Below, piece by piece: positions 13,723 to 23,821 of a DNA stretch of 64,000 bases (positions are counted from its first letter, which is position 1; every line of letters starts with the position of its first letter). A program made the translations under genes and the position numbers. Below the pieces are notes generated by a model, which worked only from the letters and a program-made list of their open reading frames with translations, was not told the origin of the DNA and did not search any database. Location of the stretch: the NCBI GenBank assembly GCA_006503535.1, contig QYRS01000011.1, positions 1,674,001 through 1,738,000 on the forward strand, read 5' to 3'. The stretch is from Arthrinium phaeospermum (Eukaryota; Ascomycota; Sordariomycetes; Amphisphaeriales; Apiosporaceae).

Positions 13723-15738
13723 ATGGAACAGCCGGAACAATCTGGTCACCAATCCGATACGCCAGCCACTGTTCGACTTCGACGCTCGAACGAGAACCTC
13801 CGATCTACCATCAATTTGACTGACGATCGCACGCTGCCGTCGCCTTCTTCTTCTTCGCCACAAACACCCTCGGCCAGCGTATCTAGCTCGGTGCCGACGC
13901 TACGATTCCCGCGCCCGATTGGCAATAGGCAGCTAACAAACTGGGTTTCATCCAGCTCTCCTGACATCATGCGTAACCATAGTTACCACGAAGAGGCACC
14001 GCTGGATTCCAGCATCGCCGATCTCGGCTTCGAAGTTATCGACAACGATGGCGAGATCCAGTCGAGTTCCTCCGAGGACCACTATGACCATCAGGCCCAC
14101 GAGCTCGCCGACGATGTTCAAAGTATTGCCGACATGACCGACACGACCGGAACCGACGCCGAAACGAACGAGTTGGACTCGGATTCATCGGAAGACGACG
14201 ACGAGGAATATCCTAGTCACCCGAACCATGGCAACGGGAGACCCTCTGTCGCCGATAGCCATGTTGATGACATGGTGCATATGGCGGATCAAAGTCTGGA
14301 GCACCCCACCGAGCTCTTCACGTCAACGCACTCGCTGGAATCCCGAAACTCTTCGGCTTCGGGCGATGAGTCCCTCGAGGGACCTGCGCGAGAGATGAAG
14401 AGCCGGGGGGAAACCACCAGTGGCGGTGGTTCAAGCCGAGACAATGGGCATAAGGCTGGCTCAGATCGCACAGCCTATGCCTCGGCAACTAATCGCCTAG
14501 GCGAGTGGAAAGAATTCCTCGCCATCTGGTCCAAAGTAGCGATGGACACATTCTACAGAATGACCACCCGCCAGATACTGACACGCTTACTCGTCGTCCT
14601 GATTGCCATTGTTGGCATTCCGGTCATAAGCCTGCTCAAGCCGGGCCAGAGTCAAACAGGTGTGATATCAACAGTTCCAGCCGCATCCGTGTCGTCTCTG
14701 CGGCTCAAGACGGACGAACCGGTCCCGGCAACCACCACCGCCCCAGCTTCGACGTCAACCACTACCATGAATGCCTTGCAAACAACCACCTCCCTCAAAA
14801 GCATTGCGTTCATGCCTTTCAGTAGAGACAACGATGCTGTCGAGCATGTCGAGCCAGCCGTGGGTCTCTGCACAGCTGAGATACACAGCCGCGACGCTAT
14901 TCTGATCAAGGTCCCACAACAGGTCATGTCCAGCTGGCCTGCCAAGCAGACAGTGCTCGTAGCTGTGAGCCGTGGATCAAACGACCTCGATATTCAGTCC
15001 ACCATGATTTCGACGGTCGATGATGGGTTCCTTGTTCAAGTGCCACAAGAAGAAGCTTATGGAATGCTCGATGTTTCGATCGCAACCACTCGGAAACCAA
15101 AGATTAACGAGACCTTCCACATCAACTTCGGGAACAACCTACTTGGTGGTGCCCTCGATGCCGGCAAACAACTTGTTAGAGGGTTTGCTCAGAAGGTGGT
15201 GGATACCGTCAACGGCACAACGACATGGGTCGAAGAGGCTTGTATGCCGGCCTTTGACTTGGTATCCAAACAGACTTCTGACCGAACGGCTTCGGATCCG
15301 GACCTTGTACTGCAAGGGCTTCGGGAGGCTGGCCTGGCGGTTATCGGTGCTCCTGCACGGGTCTCCGCCCAGGTCATCCAGCAGGCCAAACAGGTCCTTT
15401 CCAAGGATAAAGTCTCGGACCGTTTGTTCCAGGTTGAGACCGAACTCGTCCGGCAAGCCCAAGATGTGCGAGATGGGCTGTCGTTGGGTCTCCTGCACGC
15501 ACAGCTAAACACAAAGCTATGGTGGCTCGAACTGCAAGGAAAAACCGAGGAGCACGAAGAGTACATGATGGCAGCCAAGTCATACTATGGTAAGAAGGTC
15601 GACAAGGCCATCGAGGCACGCCGGGTCCGAGCCGCAAAGACGGTGGAGGGCATTCGGACCAGGCAGAGGCAGAGTCAGAAGAACGGACGGAAGGAAGGCA
15701 AACGCTCGTTCTGGGAGTTCGGCGAGCGAGGTCTTTAG
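13723..15738 (+). CDS. single-pass membrane protein of unknown family, LIR-like motif in N-terminal arm
   Basis: One exon, 671 residues; the ATG is the first in this frame. Residues 1-275 are Ser/Asp/Glu-rich and probably disordered. An acidic patch there contains F103-E-V-I106 preceded by D100 and followed by D107, matching the aromatic-x-x-aliphatic Atg8-interaction motif. One hydrophobic helix (about 285-305) follows, with R279, R283 and R288 on its N-terminal side, so by the positive-inside rule the N-terminus faces the cytosol. The C-terminal part has a Thr/Pro/Ala-rich linker, a beta-rich block (about 375-470), two N-glycosylation sequons (N462, N497) and long helices, some amphipathic, which fits a lumenal location. 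I do not recognise the family. The layout resembles Atg39-type ER/nuclear-envelope autophagy receptors, but that is inference from architecture only. Confidence 0.8.
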   Translation: MEQPEQSGHQSDTPATVRLRRSNENLRSTINLTDDRTLPSPSSSSPQTPSASVSSSVPTLRFPRPIGNRQLTNWVSSSSPDIMRNHSYHEEAPLDSSIADLGFEVIDNDGEIQSSSSEDHYDHQAHELADDVQSIADMTDTTGTDAETNELDSDSSEDDDEEYPSHPNHGNGRPSVADSHVDDMVHMADQSLEHPTELFTSTHSLESRNSSASGDESLEGPAREMKSRGETTSGGGSSRDNGHKAGSDRTAYASATNRLGEWKEFLAIWSKVAMDTFYRMTTRQILTRLLVVLIAIVGIPVISLLKPGQSQTGVISTVPAASVSSLRLKTDEPVPATTTAPASTSTTTMNALQTTTSLKSIAFMPFSRDNDAVEHVEPAVGLCTAEIHSRDAILIKVPQQVMSSWPAKQTVLVAVSRGSNDLDIQSTMISTVDDGFLVQVPQEEAYGMLDVSIATTRKPKINETFHINFGNNLLGGALDAGKQLVRGFAQKVVDTVNGTTTWVEEACMPAFDLVSKQTSDRTASDPDLVLQGLREAGLAVIGAPARVSAQVIQQAKQVLSKDKVSDRLFQVETELVRQAQDVRDGLSLGLLHAQLNTKLWWLELQGKTEEHEEYMMAAKSYYGKKVDKAIEARRVRAAKTVEGIRTRQRQSQKNGRKEGKRSFWEFGERGL

Positions 15739-17502
15739 GGTTGATCGTACTTGTTGAGCACTATACCACACAGGGTGTTGCCAGGATGAACATTAGGGCG
15801 GCGTTGGGTTTCATGATTGTATTGCTTTGCTGGGTCTCGTCATTGTGTCCCTCCTTGGGGCGACTTGACAGCCGACGGGAGCGTGAATGCGCCTCTGTGC
15901 GAAGCGAGAACAGGGGTTGACGGACAGAACAGACACAACCAGACCTGGTAGCGGTGGTTGCTCCTGTTTCTTCAGCCACACATACTGGAGTTCGGTCGAG
16001 GTGTTTAGTTGTACTTGATGGCTGATGAACGGAAGGAATTGCACTTTACATAACCCCTCTACTTGCATTGCCTGTACATATAGTGAACCAGTAATGATGT
16101 GCCCGTCGGACTTTTAGATTCATGCTTTGATCCATGCCCGGCAACGCAACTAACTCTGTTCAATGTGCCTATACACGAAATCTTTTCCTATGTGAATTAT
16201 GGTAGGGATATAGGTTGCTTGTGATTGGCTACGTAGAAATCACCTTGGCAGTAGTGTAGGGTCCAAACACAAATAGTCCCTATCCCCCACTATCCCGCCT
16301 GTGGCTAGAAGGGGAGAGGATAGTGGGCTTGACTGCCTTAGGTAAGCAGGGGTACTGGAAACCCCTTGCCGGTGTCAAAACAGATCCCCCATTCCAGATG
16401 CAGCCAAGTATCTTCTGAAGAGCGAGATTAGGTGGCGACTGGACTTGGTCTGGAATACATTTGCGATATGACACTACGATAGGCAGCCAGCTTCGGGTGC
16501 CTAAGCATCAATGTATGAACATGATGAGATTAGGTGCCTACGTGTAGGTAGATAGGCGCATCCAGGCAGTACGTTAGGCGTCTCAATGTGCCCAATGTAT
16601 CAGGAATCAATCAATCAATTGAAGTAGGTGCGTCATGTGCTTTGAGTTACCTGCCTTACCTTGCTCAATTAAGTTGCAGGAACCCGAGCTTTTGTTGACA
16701 TCGATCCAAAGGAGGGGCTAAAGTTGTCGCCTCCTAGGAACCCACCCTGCTACTTTCACATTGGAATACCTACCCCTCCATTTTGATTTTGATTTGATCA
16801 ATCAGTCAGTCGAATCTTAGGCTGGCGGTTGGCAACTGATGAAGTTTGCGCCTGATTAATTGACTCAAGTCTCAAGTGCGAAAGGCCATCAGCCTACTGT
16901 TTCTCCTCCCTACAAGATTTTTTGGGCATTCTCCTCGACCACACAAGACGCCACACCACACACCCCCATTCCACAGTCGTACCGTACATTGCTCCCATCA
17001 CTGCTGTGTTTGGGTATCATTCTAGTCCGGTAAGCTTGTTCCCCTCCCTCTTTCTCCCACCCCACTACTGCGCCCCTCCTCCATTCAGTCTCATCGTCTC
17101 CTTCATCTCGCCTTCCCCTCCTCCTTCCGCCAATTCTCACAAGCTGCGGGTTGTCACTGAAGGCGCGATCCAACCAAAAGAGGAAGCAAGAAAAAAGCAG
17201 AGCCCCAAGGTTGGTGTTTCTCGGTCCTTCCCTGCCTGTGTCCCTACTCCCCCAAGTGGGGTCATTCTTCCGCCAGAGCCCAGCCCAGTGGCGGGCGGTG
17301 ACTGGACTGGCCTGGTTGGCCTTGAATCCAAACTTCCAACAACTTGCGTCTACTCTCCCCCACCATTACCCCCATCACAATAACAACAGCTTTTTCCACA
17401 CAGTCGGGCTTGCTCTGACATTTTTTCACTGCTAGAACCGCAAGCAAAAGTTAACCATTCACGTTCTTGATCCAGTCGAGAGAAATATTTAATACCGCCA
17501 AA
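15739..17502. other. intergenic region, no gene seen
   Basis: This stretch separates two plus-strand genes. No ORF here has domain content. From about 16900 it becomes strongly CT-rich on the plus strand, which is usual for the promoter and 5' UTR of highly expressed fungal genes and fits the RanBP1 gene downstream. Confidence 0.6.
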
Positions 17503-18396
17503 ATGAGCTCTACCGACGCCACCGAGCCCAAGGTCGACGAGACCAAGCCGGCCGAGACCACCACCACCGAGGAGGCCAAGCCCGCTGTCACCTCCTCTTC
17601 CGTTTTCTCCATGTTCGGCGGTGGCGCGAAGAAGGAGAAGAAGGATGATGACGAGGACCGTGGCGACAACTCCGGAAGCGCAAAGGCCCAGCGCGATGCT
17701 GCCGCCGCTGCCAAGGGTGATGACGAGGTATGCTTGACGTCCCGATCGACGTACCACGCCAATCCAATGGGGGCAAAAGAAGAAAAGAGCAACAGTACTG
17801 ACCACCAATTCTCTGCCAACAGGAGGAGGCCCCTGAATCGGAGGATGTCCACTTCGAGCCCGTCGTCAAGCTGACCGAGAAGGTCGAGACTAAGACCAAC
17901 GAGGAGTCCGAGGAGCAGATGTTCAAGATGCGCGCCAAGCTGTTCAAGTTCGTTCGTGAGACTACTGAGTGGAAGGAACGCGGCACTGGCGACGTCCGCC
18001 TGCTCAAGCACAAGGAGAACGGCAAGACCCGTCTGGTCATGCGCCGAGACAAGACCCTCAAGGTCTGCGCCAACCACTACAGTATGTTCAGCCCACGCTG
18101 CCCCCCTCGTCCCCCATAGAATAGGCTAACCCGAGTCTTCAGTTGTTCCGGACATGAAGCTTTCGCCCAACGTCGGCAGCGACCGCAGCTGGGTGTGGAA
18201 CGCTGCTGCTGATGTTTCCGAGGGCGAGCCCGAGGCTGTTACCCTTGCCATCCGATTCGCCAACTCGGAGAACGCCAACCAGTTCAAGGATTCTTTCCTG
18301 CAGGCACAGAAGGAGAACGAGGCTCTCTTCACCGCCGCCGAGGGCGAGAGCTCCGAGGATAAGAAGGATCCCGCCCCCGCTGTCGAGACCTCGTAG
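17503..18396 (+). CDS. yrb1: Ran-binding protein 1 (RanGAP co-activator)
   Basis: Three exons, 17503-17727, 17823-18081 and 18143-18396, give 245 residues, close to the usual size of fungal RanBP1/Yrb1. The introns begin GTATGC and GTATGT. After an acidic, Thr/Ala-rich N-terminal arm containing an FSMFGGG stretch, the Ran-binding domain runs from about residue 84 (HFEPVVKL) through [37 protein letters not shown] and, in the last exon, [15 protein letters not shown] and [15 protein letters not shown]. These are the signature strands of the domain that clasps RanGTP. Known role: a cytosolic cofactor that releases RanGTP from exported karyopherin complexes and stimulates RanGAP, driving nuclear transport. 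The tail is acidic, as is typical. Identification is secure. Confidence 0.95.
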
Positions 18397-18989
18397 GTCG
18401 ATTTCATAGCACGGTACGGTAACGAGCTCTCACCAAGCAAGAGATAGAGGGATCGACCAAGAGGTCGGTGACACACGAGGAAGCCGCAAATTTTTTGCAC
18501 ATTACCCCCACCCACTTCCCCCCAGAGTCACCTTATAGCCCTCAAGCCATGTCTACATGTCTATCATTGCGATATGTAGAAATGCGGCTTCTTTAGATAG
18601 TTTCTGAGCGGGTTCATACGATCCATTCTCACGAGCACCAGGCAAAAAAAAAAGCCCCCAATCCATATCACACACATCAATGATCCATTCCCTGATTCCA
18701 TCACACCCCCCTGATGAGGTAGATGACATATTAGGCATCAATCGAACCTTCACAAACCAATCCATGCTTACTAATAACCTTTCGATATCATCCAGTCGGT
18801 GACATACTTTGACATGGATAATATCGTGCGTGACCCTGCATCTACCAATCTTGCTTGAATTATTTAATTATGACCTAGGTATACATTGACCTCAACCCAT
18901 CCTCCCAGCCCACCTTCTCATCACCCGCAGCAATAACTTGCAGTATATTGAGCAGAACCATTCGGACCCCTGGCGACCGGCCCATCTGT

Positions 18990-19398
18990 TCATGATGGGC
19001 AAACATTGTTTCTCGAGATCCACGTGAGCAAAGCCGGGCCGACGCAGCCGGTGCATGCGCACATCTGGAGCGAAAACACGCACGAGGGTTTACTGTTAGC
19101 CCCTGCTTGGGTCATGAAGGCAAGAAAAGGAGGATGAAGGAAATTGCTTGCTGCCGATGGCCTCTACCAAGGTATATTGATGCTTGCGTACCTTTTGCTG
19201 TGGTGTCGCCGAGCCCTCTGTCCCAGCGAGACAACTCAGAACGAGCCTCGCATTCCCGCCGCCGCCTGCAAGGTACTTATTGAAGCAGGCGCTTCCGTTG
19301 ATAACAGCGCGACAATTGTCGCTTTCCACGTCGCAAGGCAGGTCGTCCGCGGCGGCGGAGAGGATGGGCAGGGCGAGGAGCAACAGGGGGACATGCAT
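18990..19398 (-). CDS. small secreted 8-cysteine protein (effector-like), two exons
   Basis: Exon 1 is 19398-19192 and exon 2 is 19064-18990, giving 93 residues. Read without splicing, the first exon runs into a cysteine-poor tail. An intron with donor GTACGC, branch GCTAAC and acceptor CTCCAG, phase 0, instead joins PQQK to MCACTGCVGPALL and a C-terminal NNVCPS. Residues 1-16 are a signal peptide (MHVPLLLLALPILSAA). The mature protein of about 76 residues has eight cysteines (22, 29, 38, 56, 71, 73, 76, 92), enough for four disulphides, and one NGS sequon. The cysteine gain on splicing is strong support for the model. I do not recognise a named family; small size, secretion and paired cysteines fit apoplastic effectors or antimicrobial proteins. 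It is transcribed away from the secreted DUF1996 gene and converges on RanBP1. Confidence 0.75.
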
Positions 19399-20366
19399 CG
19401 TGTTTAGGGGTTCGTCTCGCTGCTGTTGGACTTTGTTCTCTTCTGTGCGGCTAACCAGCTGTCTTCAGGGGCTGAGGATTGAGCCTACGATGGTGAGCTG
19501 GTAGAGCTTGGGAGGTCAAGCGTACTAGAATAAGTATGCCCAAGAGACAGGACACCAGCAGCAGCCCTCGTTCCCATGACTGAACTAAATTTTCAATACA
19601 ATCCACTCGGAAGAAGCTTTACACATGGCACGGTGCCCATTACCAGGTTCCTTTCTTTTGCTTCACCGGAAGTGCGGGGGCGACGATATTATCCGCCCCG
19701 GATCTGGACTGTCGAGGAATTTACCCACGATATTCGACGAGCCTTGGTAAGCATTGTGTCATCAGCCCCTCTGACCAGGCTCAGAAGAGCCTTCTTTATC
19801 TTCTTCGAGAACGCTGGGTCAAATACCGAGATGATGCTTATTGAGCGAGTGCCGAGCATTGCAGGGTGTGTGGGCAGGTGGTTTACTCCCACTAGCAACT
19901 CCCTATCAAGGCCAACGGAAGAGTATATTAAGAGGATGCCTGTCCAGATCATAATTAATCAAATATATAGCATGCTGCCTTGGTCTGCCAAGGCCGCGGG
20001 CCCTTTCGGCAATTGCGCCCAGCCCTGCGACTGGCTCCTTGCCACGTTATCTCGAGATGGTATATGAAAAACTCGGTGGTGGTAGCAATGCAGGCTCAAT
20101 CAAATACACATGGGAGCACGCACCTTGGGTAGAATGAATACTGCCAAGGGTCCTTCCCCTCTAAGCAAACTTCTACGGTATCTGTCAAGGGGCGCCTCAA
20201 AAGGACTCAGATCATCATCGCAATCACCATTCAGGCTTCCTTCTCGATTCTTGTTCTTGATAACAGCAGCAGTGGTGACCCAAACCAGAGTGTTTGTTAG
20301 AAGCAGGAGTACGCCACGAGGGCCTTTCTGTAGTTTATCGGAACAGGACACACGCCACTACAAGAC
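19399..20366. promoter_or_regulatory. shared upstream region of two divergent secreted-protein genes
   Basis: These 968 bases lie between the start codons of the minus-strand 8-Cys gene and the plus-strand DUF1996 gene, so both promoters must be here. An open frame of 163 codons (19576-20067, plus) has no recognisable domain and is not called as a gene. Confidence 0.5.
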
Positions 20367-21650
20367 ATGATGAAGCGCCTTGTGGCATCCTCCATGGTGG
20401 CCCTGGCCACCTTGAGCCAGGCCCTCGTACGCTTTCAATGCTCCCAACTTGTCATTGAGCGACTCGACCCCCTCGTGAACCCGGGCATGGTGCCCTCGGC
20501 CCACGTCCACCAGATCGTCGGCGGAGTAAGTTTGCCCCCAGTTGCCCCCAGTCAGGCCGCTACCTATTCTTGGAAGAGTAGCTAGCCTGTCTATCGCTCT
20601 GACCACCAGATGCATACTTACTCATCTCACCTCTCACTAGAACTCCTTCAACGCCACCATGGACCCCGCCAAGGACATGCCGGGCGAGTCCACGTGCACG
20701 ACGTGCTCCTTCGCCGAGGACTTCTCCAACTACTGGACCGCCGTCCTCTTCTTCAAGGCCCGCAACGGCACCTACAAGCGCGTGCCCCAGTCCTCGCAGA
20801 TCCAGGGCGCCAAGGGTGGCATCACCGTCTACTACATGCAGGACGCCCTGTACGACCAGCAGCAGAAGTCCAAGGTCACGGCCTTCAAGCCTGTAAGCTA
20901 GCTTACCCCCTTTTCCTCTGCCCCCCTTTCCCCCTCCTCTTGCTATTTACCTACAACGTCTTTCCCCCATGGCTGATCTGACAAACAGGGCTTCCGCATG
21001 TTCACCGGCAACGTGGCGGCGCGGACCAAGGCCGAGATGGCCCAGTTCCGGCAGCTGACGTACACGTGCATGGACAACCAGGGCACGCGCGAGCCCGAGA
21101 CGCTCGACTTTCCCACGCGGCCCTGCCGCGCGGGCATCATGGTCAACGCCCGGTTCCCGACGTGCTGGGACGGCGTCAACCTCGACTCGCCCGACCACAT
21201 GGCCCACATGGCCTACCCGGCCAGCGGCACCTTTGAGAGCGGCGGGCCGTGCCCGGCCTCGCACCCGATCCGCATGCCGCAGGTGCTCTTCGAGGTCGTC
21301 TGGGACACGCGCCAGTTCAACAACCAGGCCGACTGGCCCGCCGACGGGTCGCAGCCGTTCGTCTGGTCGTTTGGGGACGGGACGGGGTACGGGAATCATG
21401 CGGATTATGTCTTTGGGTGGAAGGACGACGCGCTGCAGCGGCTTATGGATGCGGCTTGCGTCGTTAATTGTCCTACGGCTCACGCCAAGACGCAGGGGGC
21501 GGCGGCTATGAATCGGTGTGCTAAGGAGAAGACGGTTACGGAGGACATTGACGGGTGTAAGTTTCCTCCTACTCCTCCTTTTAGATCATTGGAGCTTGGC
21601 TAATAAAAGTTGGGGAATTGATAGGGCTTACGAGTCTTCCTGGTATGTGA
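20367..21650 (+). CDS. secreted DUF1996 domain protein
   Basis: Four exons, 20367-20525, 20641-20892, 20989-21556 and 21625-21650, give 334 residues. Residues 1-20 form a signal peptide ending SQAL. DUF1996 begins at once: RLDPLVNPGMVPSAHVHQIVGG, NSFN, STCTTCSFAEDFSNYWTAVLFF, GITVYYMQ, FPTCWDGVNLDSPDHMAHMAYP, CPASHPIRMPQ and the GNHADYVFGW block. The histidines of AHVHQIVGG, HMAHM and GNHAD are typical of the family. The last exon is only 26 bases: donor GTAAGT inside the TGT codon, acceptor GATAG, giving DGWLTSLPGM and a stop, the usual end of this family. Without it the frame runs into non-coding sequence. The biochemical function of DUF1996 is unknown; members are secreted or wall-associated, some with WSC domains, which are absent here. 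Only the first ATG of a tandem MM is annotated; either could be used. Confidence 0.9.
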
Positions 21651-21983
21651 GGATGATGTGGCTCTCTAAAGGGCGAGAAGGTCACACGTTTGAGTTCGGG
21701 GTTACGGGATGGCAAATCATGTCACGTTGCATCTTAGCTGGGCATAAACGTTCATTCATCTCGTCATGATTATTCTACTACTGAGGGAGTCGAAGCAATG
21801 TTTACTCGACCGGTAGTAGTTTCCTTCCAAAAATGGTGCCAATAAGGTCACTTGTGTGCCCAACAAGACAGGCCACCATTCATTCCCACAGCAGCTCCTG
21901 GGGTAATCAGCCGTATAAGTGACTCATGGTCACTCAAGGCCGTTTACTCCAGTTGGGTTGAACCCAATGCTCGATTCGTTGCT
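21651..21983. other. 3' region between convergent genes
   Basis: Only the converging 3' ends of the DUF1996 and F-box genes are seen here. No ORF or repeat is supported. Confidence 0.6.
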
Positions 21984-23438
21984 CTAACTAGATGCACATG
22001 CCAACGAGCCTTCCCCCCAATAGTTGCTCCCCTGTAGCGAACCGTCTATGTGCAGATCATCGTTGTTCTGATCAAACGGTACAAGCTCGTGCGGCAGATC
22101 CCATTGATTGAAGACATTGTACAAAGCGCGCCCCCGCTTCGTGAGGGCGCAGGCCGGGTCACGACACCACATGAGCCCGCGTGTCAGCTCGTCGGCGTCG
22201 CTGATATAGGACTCGGGGTCGAGGGCTACGAGCCAGCTTGGGTTAGTGGGACGATCAGTATCGACGGTACTGATGGCCTTGATGGAAATCCCGTAGCTTT
22301 CATCCATGTGTGCAGAAAACTCGCAGTCGGGCATGTGGCAGGTGACTTCCGCCCTGCGGCGGTTGTTGGCGGGATATTTGTTGCCGTTGTATGACCTGTG
22401 CTTCTGCTCTTCTTCCTGCCGCAAAGCTCGCATGAGCTCCGGCTTCAGGTCGCCGAGGTGGATACAGGCGCTCAGGGAGGGCTTCCGATCCAGCATGTTT
22501 TCGACGCACTTCGGTACGTCTTCAATTAAACGCCGTCTGGTCATATTTTCGATCGTACGGCTGAATCCGATCCATTTGCCTATAGTCTGCTCACCATCCC
22601 GTCGGAGAGTCATTGCGACGCGCCAACTGGCAAAGGAGCATTCGGAGCACCCAATATCATGTGTGAATTCGCTGATACCCTCGTCATCCCCAGCCGCGAA
22701 ATACTGATGGTCTAACCATTCTGGTTTCAGGCTATTGTCCTTGACGAACGATGTAGCCTCCTCGTAGTTGATCGTCTTGTGGGGGCAGAGGCTGATATGT
22801 CCCTGGTGTCCGATACACACACGCTGATCGGCCTTCTTTTGACGCTCCAGGTGCGAGAATAGGAAGGCCGGGTGGCGGGTTTTGCAGCCGCTGCACATCT
22901 TCTGCGTATACATGCGGTCGACCGCACGTTGGTAGACGTCGGGATCGCGGCGCAGCTCTGAGCAGTCGTCGCACATCTTGTTTCGCCACATCATTTGACG
23001 GTAGCTAAATGCATGATCTTTCCACACCTTGAGCAAAGCTCCAGTGCGGGATGAGCGACAGACTTCGGCCTCCACAAGCGAGCCGCTGCCGTGCCTGTGG
23101 GAAAAAGGTAAGACGGACTCGGCGCGGAGCAGGATGGGGAGTCTGTCCTCGAGCGTCGGATCCTCGCAAAGTCTCCGCAGCTGGCGGCAGGTTTGACGGA
23201 GAGCCAGGATGGACATCTTATTATCGACGGTGTGGAGGACTTTCAATACAATCTCATCGGGGAGTTTGGCGAAAAAATCCTCGACAGGCTTCTTGGTCTC
23301 TGCCTGTTGCGATTCCTTCTTGCTGGCGCTGACGACAGCCGCTGAAAATGGGGTGAGCTCGAGGTCAGTACTCCATTCAAGATCTGGAACCGGTTGCGAC
23401 CTACCCGTGATGTGCTTCTTGCATGGAGGGCTGGACAT
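21984..23438 (-). CDS. F-box protein with Cys-rich zinc-binding-like region
   Basis: One exon, 484 residues. The F-box occupies about residues 54-98 (FAKLPDEIVLKVLHTVDN followed by LRQTCRQLRRLCEDP), the segment that binds Skp1 in SCF ubiquitin ligases. Instead of LRR or WD repeats, the middle carries paired cysteines: CDDC at 156-159, CSGC at 182-185, then H-P, C208, H-Q-G-H and C218-P-H, plus CSECSF and CHMPDCEFSAH further on. These could hold one or two zinc ions and may serve as the substrate-recognition surface. Proteins of this layout are numerous in filamentous ascomycetes and mostly unstudied, so the target is unknown. The start follows a stop in the same frame. The gene converges on DUF1996 and lies head-to-tail with the luciferase-like-domain gene upstream of it. 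Confidence 0.8.
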   Translation of the reverse strand: MSSPPCKKHITGRSQPVPDLEWSTDLELTPFSAAVVSASKKESQQAETKKPVEDFFAKLPDEIVLKVLHTVDNKMSILALRQTCRQLRRLCEDPTLEDRLPILLRAESVLPFSHRHGSGSLVEAEVCRSSRTGALLKVWKDHAFSYRQMMWRNKMCDDCSELRRDPDVYQRAVDRMYTQKMCSGCKTRHPAFLFSHLERQKKADQRVCIGHQGHISLCPHKTINYEEATSFVKDNSLKPEWLDHQYFAAGDDEGISEFTHDIGCSECSFASWRVAMTLRRDGEQTIGKWIGFSRTIENMTRRRLIEDVPKCVENMLDRKPSLSACIHLGDLKPELMRALRQEEEQKHRSYNGNKYPANNRRRAEVTCHMPDCEFSAHMDESYGISIKAISTVDTDRPTNPSWLVALDPESYISDADELTRGLMWCRDPACALTKRGRALYNVFNQWDLPHELVPFDQNNDDLHIDGSLQGSNYWGEGSLACASS

Positions 23439-23821
23439 TTTTGTTGCTGGCGAAGGGTAAACCGAAGTTGGTGGGCAAGGATGGAAGGAGGAGATGATAG
23501 AGGAGATGATGGAGGAGACAACCCCAGAAGCTGGTAGGTGAACTTACAAACTTCACAATCAAGCTTATTGCTCAGTTACCAAAAACAACAAGTAGGTGAA
23601 GTACATAAGGAGGACTAACCATTATACACCCGTAAAACACGTTCCACTCACACGCCAGTCACCGTAGTAGACAACCATCGACCTTGGCTTGGAAGGAAAC
23701 AAACACATAAATCAATAAATTATACCTTGATACCGGCCACTTCGTCGATAGATACGGATCAAATAGCACAAAACCGACTTGCCCGAAAACCCCAAGACCC
23801 GGGAATGCTCCGCACCGTATC
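23439..23821. other. promoter region of the F-box gene
   Basis: This interval lies between the F-box start codon and the stop codon of the next minus-strand gene. No ORF or repeat is supported. Confidence 0.5.

Noticed and set aside
19576..20067. 163-codon plus-strand ORF between the two secreted-protein genes
   Set aside because: No domain, signal peptide or codon pattern supports it, and it fills the space needed for two divergent promoters. It may be revisited if transcripts exist.
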